Of a DNA stretch of 64,000 nucleotides, positions 37,525 to 47,859 are shown piece after piece; the first letter of the stretch is position 1; every line of letters starts with the position of its first letter. The stretch lies in the NCBI GenBank assembly GCA_023078555.1, contig CM041203.1, positions 4,171,938 through 4,235,937 of the forward strand, read 5' to 3'. The notes below the pieces were generated by a model. The model had not been told where the DNA came from and made no database searches. It saw nothing but the letters and a program-made list of their open reading frames with translations. This stretch comes from Ulva prolifera (taxonomy: Eukaryota; Chlorophyta; Ulvophyceae; Ulvales; Ulvaceae). The position numbers and the translations under genes are program-made.

Positions 37525-39324
37525 ATGTACGCGTATGCAGGCTGTTTGCTTGCGTTCCTCGCGGCTGGAAGCCCTGTCGCATTCGCGCTTTCATCGCATG
37601 ACTGCGCTGGTGCCATCCTTCGCCCACAAACAGAAGAGGCCGCTGATGCAAGCAGCAACTTCACGTGCGAGGCAGAAGGCATCTGCGGGCCCCTTCCTGA
37701 CTCTCCCTTCTCGTTCTCATCGCGGCTGTCGTCGGAGTGCTCTGCGCTGTTCGAGTCGTACCAGTCGTCCTGGTCAAAGCTCGGCATATCCAACCTCATC
37801 TCGCATGATGCAACCCGCCCGTGCTCTAGAGCAGCAGCATACGGTGCCAGCAATCCAGTCGTGATATCCTCCAACGCCACTGCCACGTTCGCCATGTGCA
37901 CGGTGCCCAAGAGTGGATGCAGCAACATCAGAAAGCTGCTCTACACTCTCGTTTCTGACCCAATCCGGCCACAACTCGACGCACTAACGCAGTTCGAACT
38001 TCCACATCATTACAAGTACCCAACAGTCTGGTTCTACGATGTGCAGTCCACCGTCAGCAGCACATCTTCGACCATCGACGCTGCACGTCGCCTCCTAGCC
38101 ACAGACACTTCCAGCCATGCTCGAGCGCTACAGGACGCCCGCTGGCAGCCCAAATCACAGCAGGTACGCACACCTGAAACGCAGGAACCTGAAGTCCCAG
38201 TCTCCTCCGCAGTCCCCGCATCCGCACCCTCTCCAGCCCAACCCGAAGCTGCATCCTCGACTCTAGGCAACCCCACGCAAAACCCCATACATGCGCCAGG
38301 CTCACAGCCCCAGCCTCTCAATGTCCCACCTGCATCTGTAGCCCCTGAACCCGAATCTGCACAGATCGAAGCCGCACCTTCCACACATACCGACACCAAA
38401 CAGTCGACAGCGCCGCTGCCACACACACAGCCCCCTCCCGAGTTCCAGTCCAGCCCCACAGCCTCTGCCGCTGCAGACATAGACCCAAAACGCATCCCCA
38501 CACCCAGCAGCCCGCAGCGCCTGCCTGCAGGCATGCCGACATTTGTCGTCGGCCGCAACCCCTACGCCCGCCTCGTCTCCGGCTTCCGCGACAAGATGGT
38601 CGCCAACCCCGGCCGCACCGACCAGCACACCATGCGGGACGTCAACACCTTCCTCGGTGTGCCCGAGGCGGCCCCCTGGGACGACACCCCGGCCGCGTTC
38701 CGGCTGTTTGTGCATGCATTGTGGGACCGCGGCATCACCGCGATCAACATGCACTTCCGCCCGGCCGTCCACGTCTGCGGCGGCACGCACCGCTTCATGC
38801 ATGACTACTATCTCCCGCTCGAGGAGCTGCAGCGGTGGTTCCCGTGCTTGATGGATGGCCTCGGGCTGCGGGGGTGGACGGAGAGTGGCTGGGGGGACTC
38901 CCCGTCCGGCCGCATGTACATCGGCGCCGCCGAGGAGACGTTTGTCACCCTGCGCGCGTACCTCGAGTCCGCCGACGCGGCGCCGCGGTGGGACGCGGGG
39001 GCCGGGGCCGCGACCACAGGGGTGCGGGGGGTGGACTGGGACTTTGTGCGTGGGGACCAGTGCTGGTGGAGCCCTCCCGATGTGAGCTGCCGGGACTACT
39101 ATGCGAGTTTCACGACGCAGGATGGGAGGGTGGTGCCGGGGGGGTTGGGCGGTGAGGACGGTTCGGGGGGCGGGGGGCGGGTGACGGACGCGCATGTGAC
39201 GGCGTCCGGGGTGCAATGGGCGCGGTACTATGACCAGGCGACGGCGGATCTGGTGTTCCTGCTGTATGCGATTGACTTTGAGACGTTCGGGTACCAGAGG
39301 TTTGAGATGGGAGGGGCCGGGTGA
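37525..39324 (+). CDS. Secretory-pathway carbohydrate sulfotransferase (Sulfotransfer_2-like)
   Basis: A single 599-aa open frame with no apparent intron. The N terminus (MYAYAGCLLAFLAAGSPVAFA) looks like a signal peptide or signal anchor, placing the enzyme in the Golgi/ER lumen. The PAPS-binding motifs are visible: a 5'-phosphosulfate loop PKSGCSN at residues 128-134 and a 3'-phosphate motif GRNPYARLVSGF at about 343-354. The C terminus ends with YYDQATADLVFLLYAIDFETFGY, the usual close of this family. A Pro/Ser/Ala-rich spacer of about 150 residues separates the two PAPS motifs, longer than usual. Two NXT sequons (NFT, NAT) and many cysteines fit a luminal protein. The expected role is 3'-phosphoadenylyl-sulfate-dependent sulfation of glycans, perhaps of wall or mucilage polysaccharides; the acceptor cannot be inferred. 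Confidence 0.88.
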   Translation: MYAYAGCLLAFLAAGSPVAFALSSHDCAGAILRPQTEEAADASSNFTCEAEGICGPLPDSPFSFSSRLSSECSALFESYQSSWSKLGISNLISHDATRPCSRAAAYGASNPVVISSNATATFAMCTVPKSGCSNIRKLLYTLVSDPIRPQLDALTQFELPHHYKYPTVWFYDVQSTVSSTSSTIDAARRLLATDTSSHARALQDARWQPKSQQVRTPETQEPEVPVSSAVPASAPSPAQPEAASSTLGNPTQNPIHAPGSQPQPLNVPPASVAPEPESAQIEAAPSTHTDTKQSTAPLPHTQPPPEFQSSPTASAAADIDPKRIPTPSSPQRLPAGMPTFVVGRNPYARLVSGFRDKMVANPGRTDQHTMRDVNTFLGVPEAAPWDDTPAAFRLFVHALWDRGITAINMHFRPAVHVCGGTHRFMHDYYLPLEELQRWFPCLMDGLGLRGWTESGWGDSPSGRMYIGAAEETFVTLRAYLESADAAPRWDAGAGAATTGVRGVDWDFVRGDQCWWSPPDVSCRDYYASFTTQDGRVVPGGLGGEDGSGGGGRVTDAHVTASGVQWARYYDQATADLVFLLYAIDFETFGYQRFEMGGAG

Positions 39325-39754
39325 GGGGGCTAGGGTGGGATTGAGTGCAGCTTGGTGCTTTTGTGCCGGCGAGTGGTGGAGGCAGGGATGTGACACAGCA
39401 CTGCGCCTGTGTTTGTGGCCCAAAGCGTGACGGGCGGAGGGGGTGGGGGTGGGGGTGGGGGAGAGGGGAGGCTGTTAGGGGTTGCTGACTTTGGAGGATC
39501 AGGTGTTGGGGGTTCATGCACCGGAGGCGCTTCAGGGATCTCAGCGTTTGATGGCAATATGCATGGCGCCAGGGGGTGAGACTGACCATAGACCGGCACT
39601 TTGACGAAAAATTATGATTACAACTAGTGGCATTACTGGAGCCAGCTATGCGAGAGGTGCTCGAGCGATACCTATTGAGGCTTCCCGCTATTTTCACATT
39701 CTATTGACTAGAGAGCGCCGTTACGGGCGCGCGATTCCGCAGGCATCCGCCAGT

Positions 39755-40110
39755 AGCGACTCTGTATGAGCCAAGCATGGGGCTGCCGATGACGTTGTGT
39801 GACAGAGTTGGCGCTGCAAGAAAACTGCCGCCCGATAGATTGGGGTGCCTGTGACACAAGCTGCCTCGTGTGGTGCAAGGATAAACGCGGCGAGGCGGGC
39901 AGCACCGCGAAAGGAGCTGCCTCGTGTACACACATGGGGCGGCAGAACCATGCTACCATGAGATGAACATCCACCAACACAGGCCCACCTCTGCAATTTT
40001 CGGAAACCTGAGCTGCCTTCATGCCCAACGCAGAGTCGTGAGTCACTACAACAAGGCCAGAGACCCTCGCTGCGAAATATACTCTCCCTTCGGTATCGAG
40101 TCTCATGACA
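39755..40110. repeat. Dispersed repeat family R1, copy A
   Basis: It shares blocks with copy B in the same order: GCCAAGCATGGGGCTG (39769), CCTGAGCTGCCTTCATGCCC (40007), and a GTATCGAGTCTCATGACACG-like block (about 40094). A short part (CAAGGATAAACGCGGCGAGG at 39876) also matches 45843 in a kinase 2 intron. Confidence 0.65.
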
Positions 40111-40534
40111 CGTGTTGTCCTGATGTTGTCATGATGTCCTTGCATTCTCTGCAGCTGTGGGGGTGCGCACACACCGCTGACAGGGCATACCCGGCGCATC
40201 CGGCCTTCGCACCGACGTGTGACACGACGCAGAGACACGTGGCACGACGCGAAGACTTCGTCCACAGGTCTGCCTCGAGGATGCATTGCAAAGGAATATG
40301 CCTTCTCCATTCATGACTAATGTGGCAGGCGTATGGCCTCGTGTGCATGCTGCTTGAGTACCTGTCAGTTGGAAGCCCTGCCGGCCTGTCCCGCACGCGC
40401 ATTCACCTCATCAGCTGTGTTGGGCCGCCGGGCCCGATCATATGGAAAATCCTGTAATGTCTGGGTGGGAGCCCTGGAAGTGCTTCACCGCGACCCAACA
40501 CTGCTCGTCAGTACGCGGTGCCGGAGGCCTCCAC

Positions 40535-40850
40535 CAGTCGCAACTCCATGTCAGCCAAGCATGGGGCTGTCGGTGACAACGCGTTACAGACTATAGCTAC
40601 TGGCTGCAGAAGTACTGATCACGAGCCGGCTGTGGGTGCCTGTGCTACAACTTGAAGCCGACACATATGTACACACTTCGGAGGACATCACTGATACGAC
40701 GAAAGAAACAGCCACGTATCGCCCCATCTGTCCATCCCCAAAACCCTGAGCTGCCTTGATGCCCAACAAAGCAAGTGAAACGAGCTTAAGGCTAGAAACA
40801 CTTCTCATGGAATGTATGCTCCCCATGGCATCGGACCTGATGACACGTAT
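40535..40850. repeat. Dispersed repeat family R1, copy B
   Basis: Degenerate direct copy of 39755-40110. The offset is 784 bp at the left block and 738 bp at the CTGAGCTGCCTTGATGCCC block, so copy B is about 46 bp shorter through deletion. Confidence 0.65.
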
Positions 40851-41046
40851 CGCACTCTGCACATCTGTACAGAGGCCCTGCTGACACTTTGGCCAGAGTG
40901 ACCGCAGGGGGCAGCCACGGCCTTGAGGCGCAAGCACCACGCCACCCGGCTCGCCAGTCACAACGCTTGCCCACATCGCGAGAGTCGCTGGACACCGCAC
41001 GCCCTATAGTGTAGCTACACGGTATGCTGAACTACTTCTCGCGAAT

Positions 41047-44000
41047 TCACACTGCATCACAGTAGCGCTTCAGGTCGGCGGCGAAAGCAGATAGCTGTCC
41101 ACCCGCCGCGTCATCAGCAGCCGAGCCCGCGTCGCCATGACCACCCCCATGTGCTCCCCCCAAGCCGAGCAGCCCCACCCACAACCCTGCAGCCTTCCGA
41201 CTTGCCGCGGCGTCGTCGCGGCATACACCCTGAACACCACCCTCCACGTCAGCGTCGGTCCATGCATTGGACCTGTTCTGCAGCTGCTGTGTCGTGTGTG
41301 TGTTGTTCGCATGTGCCTCATGATGCAGCAGATACGTAGGCACGAACGATGGAAGCATGTAAGCATGTGGAACAGAAACCCACATGCATATACACCAATG
41401 CCGTGTAGTGCAGCATCAGCCAGAGCCATGCATGTGGAACTCACCTCATTGCCGCCCCGGGTGCCCATGATGCTCCAGTGAGCCGCTACTTCACAGCTGC
41501 TGCTGCCGGCAGCGCGGCGGGGACCCCACAGCCACCCCCAGCGCACCGCCTGTCTCCCTGCCCCTGCCGCCGTTGGAGCGTTGTCCACACTAGTGGAGGC
41601 AGGAGGCTGGCCGTGCTCTTTGTCACCCCCCGGCTGCGTCAATGGCACGGCTGCTGGTGCTTGCAGATGTGCGTTGCTGTCATCAGAGGGGGCGCCTAGC
41701 GCTGCCTGTCCCCGCGGCGCTGCGGGCAGACGGGGCCATCGCTCCACGTCGGCATGAACTGGTGTATGCATGCCTTGTCCTGTGAAGCGCGCCTCAGATG
41801 CGGCTCCTTCATGCTGCGGGGACGCATGCGGCGCATGCATTGCCGCCGCCCCGCCGATGCGGTGCGTGGTCCAGGACGAGAGGCCTGCGGGGGGGGGGTG
41901 TGCAGTCAGATGGCTGTCTGTTGGTTTGCGAGATGTGTGTGCATATGTGCACGCATGCTGCATGTGGGGACGGCGAGCTTGCCAAGTTACCAAGACAGGT
42001 GAACATGCAGAACGTGATACCGTGCCAGCGGGATCCGAATACAGCGGTGCCACACAATGCGCAGATGCGTTCGGCAGTGGCGCACCAGTCCCCACATCTC
42101 CCGCATCTCTCCGAGCGTGGTCGCCAACACATTGAGCCCGCGAGTCGTCATATGCATGAACGCTACGCCGCGGTGCCGCTGGCGTTGGTGGTGCTTCACC
42201 GAGGTACGCTGGGATGCTCCCAGCAGCCTCGAGGCCACCCTCCCCACAGCCGACGCCCTCCGCATCGCATGCCGCCGCCGCAGCCTCCGCCGCAGCCTGC
42301 GCCGCAGCCTCCCGCGCGCAGTACCCGGCGATCCACTCCTCCGACGGCGGCTCCCACGCGTCTGTGTAGCACCACTTCCGGCGCTCCTGCGGCAGCGCCG
42401 CCGTGGCCGCGCCCCACGGCTTCCACGTCAGCACGGCCAGCGCGCCGAGCGCGACGGTGACTCCGCCGCGGAAGGCCACCTGTGCGAAGGTGCCGAAGAG
42501 GCCGGGGGCGGCGGGGGGGGCCGGGGGGGGCCGCGAGGGCTCCGAGTCGGCGCCACTGGACGTGGTGGAGCTGATGGAGCTAAGGGCCATGAGGAGGACT
42601 GTCGGGGTGGCGTCGGCGAGCTCTAAAACTCCAGGCCCACACCAGGCTTCGACGGTCGGAGGCGACAGATCGATGGCAAGCGAGTTCTGAGGGCTGCTGT
42701 GAGCTGCAGAAGCGCCGCGCTGGAGCCGCTGCCCGGCAATCGGGAGGCTGGTCTGGATGGTCAGCCCGACCTGCATGTCGAGTATGGTAAGCATCTCACA
42801 GCACACAGCACGCAGCGCACGGCACACAGCATGTATCGCTAGCGTCAGAAGCAGCACATATGTCTTCAAGAAGTGTGTGAAGTCAAATGAAAATCGCGAA
42901 CCAGCATCACAGCGAAACCCAATTCTGCGTGCTGCACGCGGTGTACATGTGGTGGCCACAGGGTTGCTCATGCATGGTGGCTGCAGGGCAGCTTGGGCAC
43001 GCACCTCGCCATCATCGCCGCAGCAGATGCCGGGTTCCTCAAGCTCGCTGGGCCTGCCATCGACGATGCCAAGGCCACGGACTGCATATGCGATATCGTC
43101 CGCCGTCCACACCGCCACCGGCGCAGCCGCCACCGGCGCAGCCGTCCGTGGCGCAGCCGTCCGTGGCGCAGCCGGCAGCGGCGCGGCCGGGGGGGGCCCT
43201 ACGACTGCACCAGCCGCCCCTGCGCGAGCCTCTGCCTCCACGCTGCCAAGCTTCTGCCCCAGCGCATGCAGCCGTCGGCTCCTGCCGCCGCTGTCACTCC
43301 CCCCCGCATCCTCAACCGAACCCCCCTCCAAACCCCCCTCTGTGCTCCAGCTCGCCGCCCCGCTGGCGCTCACAACAAATGTGACCCCCTCCTCTGACTC
43401 CCTGGAGGAGCAGCCGTCCGCGCCGGCCGTGCTGGTGTGCTGCGCACCGGCGTTTGGCGCAGCACACAGCACGCCGCTGCCGGCCCGCACTGGCCGCCAG
43501 AGCTCATGCAAGCCCATGCCGCCAGCGCCTGCGCAGCGTGCTGTGTCTGCGGCGGCATTCGCGGGGGGCGGGGCGGGGGGTGGAGATGCATCAGCGGAAG
43601 AAGCAGAGGGCACATGAGTGGCGTTGTTTGCGGGAGGCCCGGTGCTGTACCACCCTGAGTACTCCCCGGACGCGGCCGCCTCAAATCCCGTCGGCACATC
43701 GGCAGGCTCCACGGTCGCCTCGGTGACCCGAACCGCCGCGGACTCCCCCCACCCTGAACACTGCCCTGGAACACTTGGCTCCTCTGATGGAGCTACATTG
43801 TCAAAGACTGGCATTGCCCCTGCGGCCTCGGCTATGGCAGGGGATCCCCACCCGGTATACTTTACCGACTCGTCCTCAACGCTGAGCGGTGCTGCATTAT
43901 CACATGGTGAACCCCCCTCCCAGGCCCCTGCCGCCTCTGCTTGCCCCCACCCTGAATACTCCACAGACGAAGCTTCTGAATCAAGCGGCGGTGTCTCAAC

Positions 44001-47000
44001 ACGGGACTGCACGCCATGTGCGGCCCCATCGATTGCGCCAGACCCCCACCCAGTGTAATGCACAGATGCAATTGCTTGATTTTGCGGCGCTGCACGGTCA
44101 AGGCGCGACGGTGTGCCTTCGTCTATCACTGCGACCGTGCTGGGTGCTGTGCAGTCACAGCACGCCGCAAACTTCATGCACCGGCTGCCCGCGACCCGAA
44201 CGCCGCTGCTGGCGCGCCGCATGCATCTCCGCAGCGACTGCAGCGGCCCGCCCACAGCCTTCGGAACTTTGGACCCACGGCGGGGTTGTGTTGCTACAAC
44301 ACACGCTGCAGTGGCGACAGTGGCGGCGCGTGTGCGATTCTGTGTGATCGCCATGTCCCATGCGGCACGCTCAGCGGCGGTCGGCGGCGTAAACGCGTGC
44401 GGGGACGGCGTCGCGCCTCCGGCCTCAAGAACGCCCGCGCATGCATGCGTGAGCACGCCGCCGCGCCGCAGCATAGCCGCCTGCACCACCACGGCGTCCG
44501 CCGCACCACCACAGCCACGCACGCGCGACACGCGGCCGTACACCGCAAGCTCGCCTCGCACCAGCAGCCGCGAAACTCGCAGCGACTCGTCCCCGCCCGG
44601 CTCCGGGTGCAACCGCCCTGTCGCCGCGGCACGCTGGCAGTGCCGCAGCGCCACAAATTCCACCATAGTACACCCGATAACCTGGTGAACAGTCCGCATG
44701 TCCGGCCGGGCTTCCGGCAATGGGGCGGTCGTCCAGAGCCAGACGTCGGCGACGGCCGGGTCCGCGTCGACGGCGCGGGAGCCGCGCTGCGCGACGTGTG
44801 CTGTGCCTGCTGCGATGCGGCGCAGCGCCGCGGTGTCGTCGAACTCCGAGTCGAGCGGCGGCGGCGAGCCGGCGGCGAGCTCAAACGCCACGCAGCCGAG
44901 ACCGTAAGCGTCTTGCGCGGCGGATACGCAGATCTCGTCGGCGGCGGCGGCGGGTGCGTTTGGGGGCGGCGGGTGTGCTGTGGAGGGGGGGAGGTCGAGG
45001 CGGGCGAGCTCGGGGGGGCGGTGGTCGAGGGTGCCGAGGGCGTAGGGGTAGGAGTGGTCGGCCCAGGGGAGAACGGCCTTGGCGAGATCGGCGACGGCGG
45101 CGGAGTGGGGGCGGCCGGCGCGGAAGTCTGGGCGCGCGAGCGTGAGGCCGGTGGCGGTGGGTGTGACCTGCGGGTGCGGGGCGGTGAGGGGCTAGGGGTA
45201 TGATCGAATGCGCATGCATGGATGGGGGTATGTACGGCGCGGGAAAAAAATATGACCGTTGTCAGATGGTTCACAGGGGAGAAGCTACCTGCATGGGCCT
45301 ATTTTTGTATAGCTGCCTGTTGTGTTGCGGATCGACAGAGCAATTGTTTTCACACCAAATATCAGGATCCCAGAACCCTGGGGGAGTGCTCACTCAGCAT
45401 GCATGTGTGTCGCTGGAACCCTGTAGATCACGAGTGTCGCAGAGTGGTGTACGGCTAGTGCCACTGAGGCTGCTCGTGACTCAGCGCAGGCATCTGGTCC
45501 ACAATGGTGTCCAGAAGTGCAGTCAGGACATGACCGCTACACCGCCGGACCCTTGCAATTGCATGCCGCCCTTGAGCACTGCTGTGGTGATCAAGCGTGC
45601 TAGCGCTGGTGATGTCATGTACGCCGGCGCTGGCATGGCGATCAAACGCGATGCAGCAATTGGCACAGAGCTTGGGGACGAGGCCGGGTGGTCCTACCCC
45701 TCAGCGCTGGGTCGCTTTGCAGTATTTTCAGGGGTGCCAGCCAAAAAATAGACCTGGATATTCGGATTTGTCCTATGTGATCGGGCCCGTTGACCCAACA
45801 CCGCTACCCATGACTGTGGCCTTGTCGGCGGGGGTGTGTGTTACAAGGACAAAGGTGGCGAGGCAGGTAGCACCGCGAGCAACAACCAGAGGAACTCACG
45901 CCACGCAACGAGCCACATGTAACGAGCCAAACGCAGCACACACCAACACACCCACGCAATGGCAGCACCCGCGCCGGCCACAGCCACACAGCCACACAAT
46001 TGGAATTGAATGTGCACCACATGCAGTTGCTTGCACTGCAGAGATCGAGGTCGCGGGCGAAGCAGCCGGATATCATATGCAGCAGCTATGCACTTCTAGC
46101 CGCAGTAGCATCCATGCAGGTTTCCTCGAGACACAGGTGGGGAACTCATGTGATGTGTTCACATCAGGTGATGTGTTTGCATACACTAGGGCAGAGCTCT
46201 GACCTCTCGTGAGGCTGGCAGCATTGCAGGCACGGCTCGTCCAGGTAGCACGTGTACACTCTAATTTGGTCACATGCGTGATTTGCAATTGTGAAACAGA
46301 CGATGTGGCAGTGCCGCTGCGATATATGGTACAGAGGTATGGGGCCCAGCACAGTCGAGAACAGTTGAACATGACTTCAGCCTCAGATCATGAATCGTAA
46401 GACGGATGGCTAAAGTGCTGCACTTGAGTACCCTTTGCATGAGTGTTGGGCTGAGGGGTGTCACTGATTATGTTTGATCACTTATCAGAGGCGTACTGTG
46501 CCTAAGCAAAACAGGACGGTCCGGTTTGATGCAGCAACCAAAAATCCCGGATCAGTGTATCCTTGAAGGCGTGCGAGAATCAACTGGCGACAGCACGTAT
46601 GCTTGCCTGTGCACCAGCGTTCAAGATTGCGAGCCGACCACGAGACCAAAATGTAAAGGTCACGCTCAGACAGGAGACATCAGTTGCGTAAGTGTCGGTG
46701 CGTACCCGGATGAGGACGTTGGCTGTCTTCATGTCCATGTGCTTCACATCCTGTCGGTGCAGGGCATGCAGGCCGAGCGCCACATCTGCTAGAACCAGCA
46801 GCTTGTCCTCTGTCGGCATATCACAGCATGGGATATTTGATCGTCCGTGTCCGTACGCCTGTGGTCCCGAAGCCTCGGCGGTGCCCGGCGCGGAGCGCAA
46901 GAAGCCTTGCAGGCACATGTCCCAGCTCTCCAGAATCAGGCCCTGCAAAGTACTGAGCATGAAAAACGATGATAGAATTGTCTCATATGCCATCAGAGTG

Positions 47001-47859
47001 GCGCTCGACGATGCAAGCGTGGCCAGTTCCTTCGAAGGAACTGAATTCAATACATGATTTGAAAACCCGCTGCCCTTCCGTCAGCTCAGTGTTGAGTCGA
47101 ACTTGCTATGCGCAGCATGCCCAATACCTGTGTCACGGAGCCATAGATGCTAATGGAGAGAGATGATTGAGGCACCTGCACTTGAGAAGAGGGAGTGGCT
47201 TGGCGGAGGAGGCTTGGAAACGACGGGAGCACCGCATCTCCGCGTGTTGCAGCTTGTCCGACCACTGCTCGAATTGCGACGATTGGAAACGACACATCCC
47301 TTTGCCACTGGAGGTTGATGAGGCATCTCGCGCGTTGTTGAGCGTGTTCCGGTGCATCCGTAACAGAGGCACTGAGTTGAACTGGGCGCCCATCGTACCG
47401 GATCAGGCTGTGTCCCATTGCCAGTGCGAGCACCTCAGATACAATTTCACGCTCAGACATGTCATCTGCGTGGTGGAACATCTTGGCGACGCTATCGGCC
47501 ACTCGCACAGCTGTGTCGTCGCATGCGGCAAGGCTGTACACCTGCAGCAACTCGTGAAAAATACGACAACGCGCATAAATCGACTATCAGCGTCTTGAAA
47601 GGGATATATATGTCTTCTCGTGCGAGTCGCTTTCAATCCTAACACAGGCGCTCGTTGATCATGTTGATGCTGAAGGCTGCACGCAGCGTACCTCCGCTTG
47701 TCCACCGTCACCGATAGAGGTGCCAACCTTTAAAAGGCTGCAGTGGATCAGTTTAGGCTGCTTGAATCCTTCACCCAGGCATCGGAAAGCTGTTTTGAGG
47801 CTCAGCGACGGAGGTAGCCCAACAGCCATCTCCTCGCTTGAACCGGCGCTGTGATCCAT
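41047..47859 (-). CDS. Divergent protein kinase with long TGWG-repeat C-terminal region
   Basis: Model exons on the minus strand: 47692-47859, 47176-47541, 46706-46942, 43005-45167, 42200-42770, 41445-41884 and 41047-about 41277, in phase, about 1391 aa. Kinase features: glycine loop VGTSIGDGGQAEVY (joined across intron 1), beta3 lysine in VAKMF (about residue 76), an alpha-C glutamate in EREIVSEVLALA, hinge GLILESWDMCLQGFL, catalytic loop HMDMKTAN (246-253, HMD replacing HRD), an activation segment with DFR or ADL in place of DFG, PPE in place of APE, and DAYGLGCVAFEL. The region after the kinase is Ala/Gly-rich, carries five TGWG repeats, and later a hydrophobic span (VTVALGALAVLTW). Some catalysis may remain because the HxDxKxxN residues and lysine are intact, but metal binding is doubtful. 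The first exon may be preceded by a 5' UTR intron, since TTTTTTTAG abuts the ATG. The distal exons are less certain than the kinase exons. Confidence 0.75.
43640..44075 (-). repeat. Five coding repeats with a (Y/C)(T/S)GW(G/Y) core in kinase 2
   Basis: Five units spaced about 95-103 bp apart (cores near 44050, 43955, 43852, 43757 and 43657) encode SVHYTGWG, SVEYSGWG, SVKYTGWG, GQCSGWG and GEYSGWY. Each core is followed by an Ala/Gly/Pro/Glu-rich spacer of about 25 residues. The units diverge in the spacer, so this is an old protein repeat and not a young minisatellite. Confidence 0.85.

Larger units (their letters stand above)
39325..41046. other. Convergent spacer between sulfotransferase and kinase 2
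   Basis: Contains the 3' ends of both genes, a G-rich stretch near 39440 and two copies of a dispersed repeat (about 39755-40110 and 40535-40850). Open frames on the minus strand here overlap those repeats and are not supported as genes. Confidence 0.55.
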
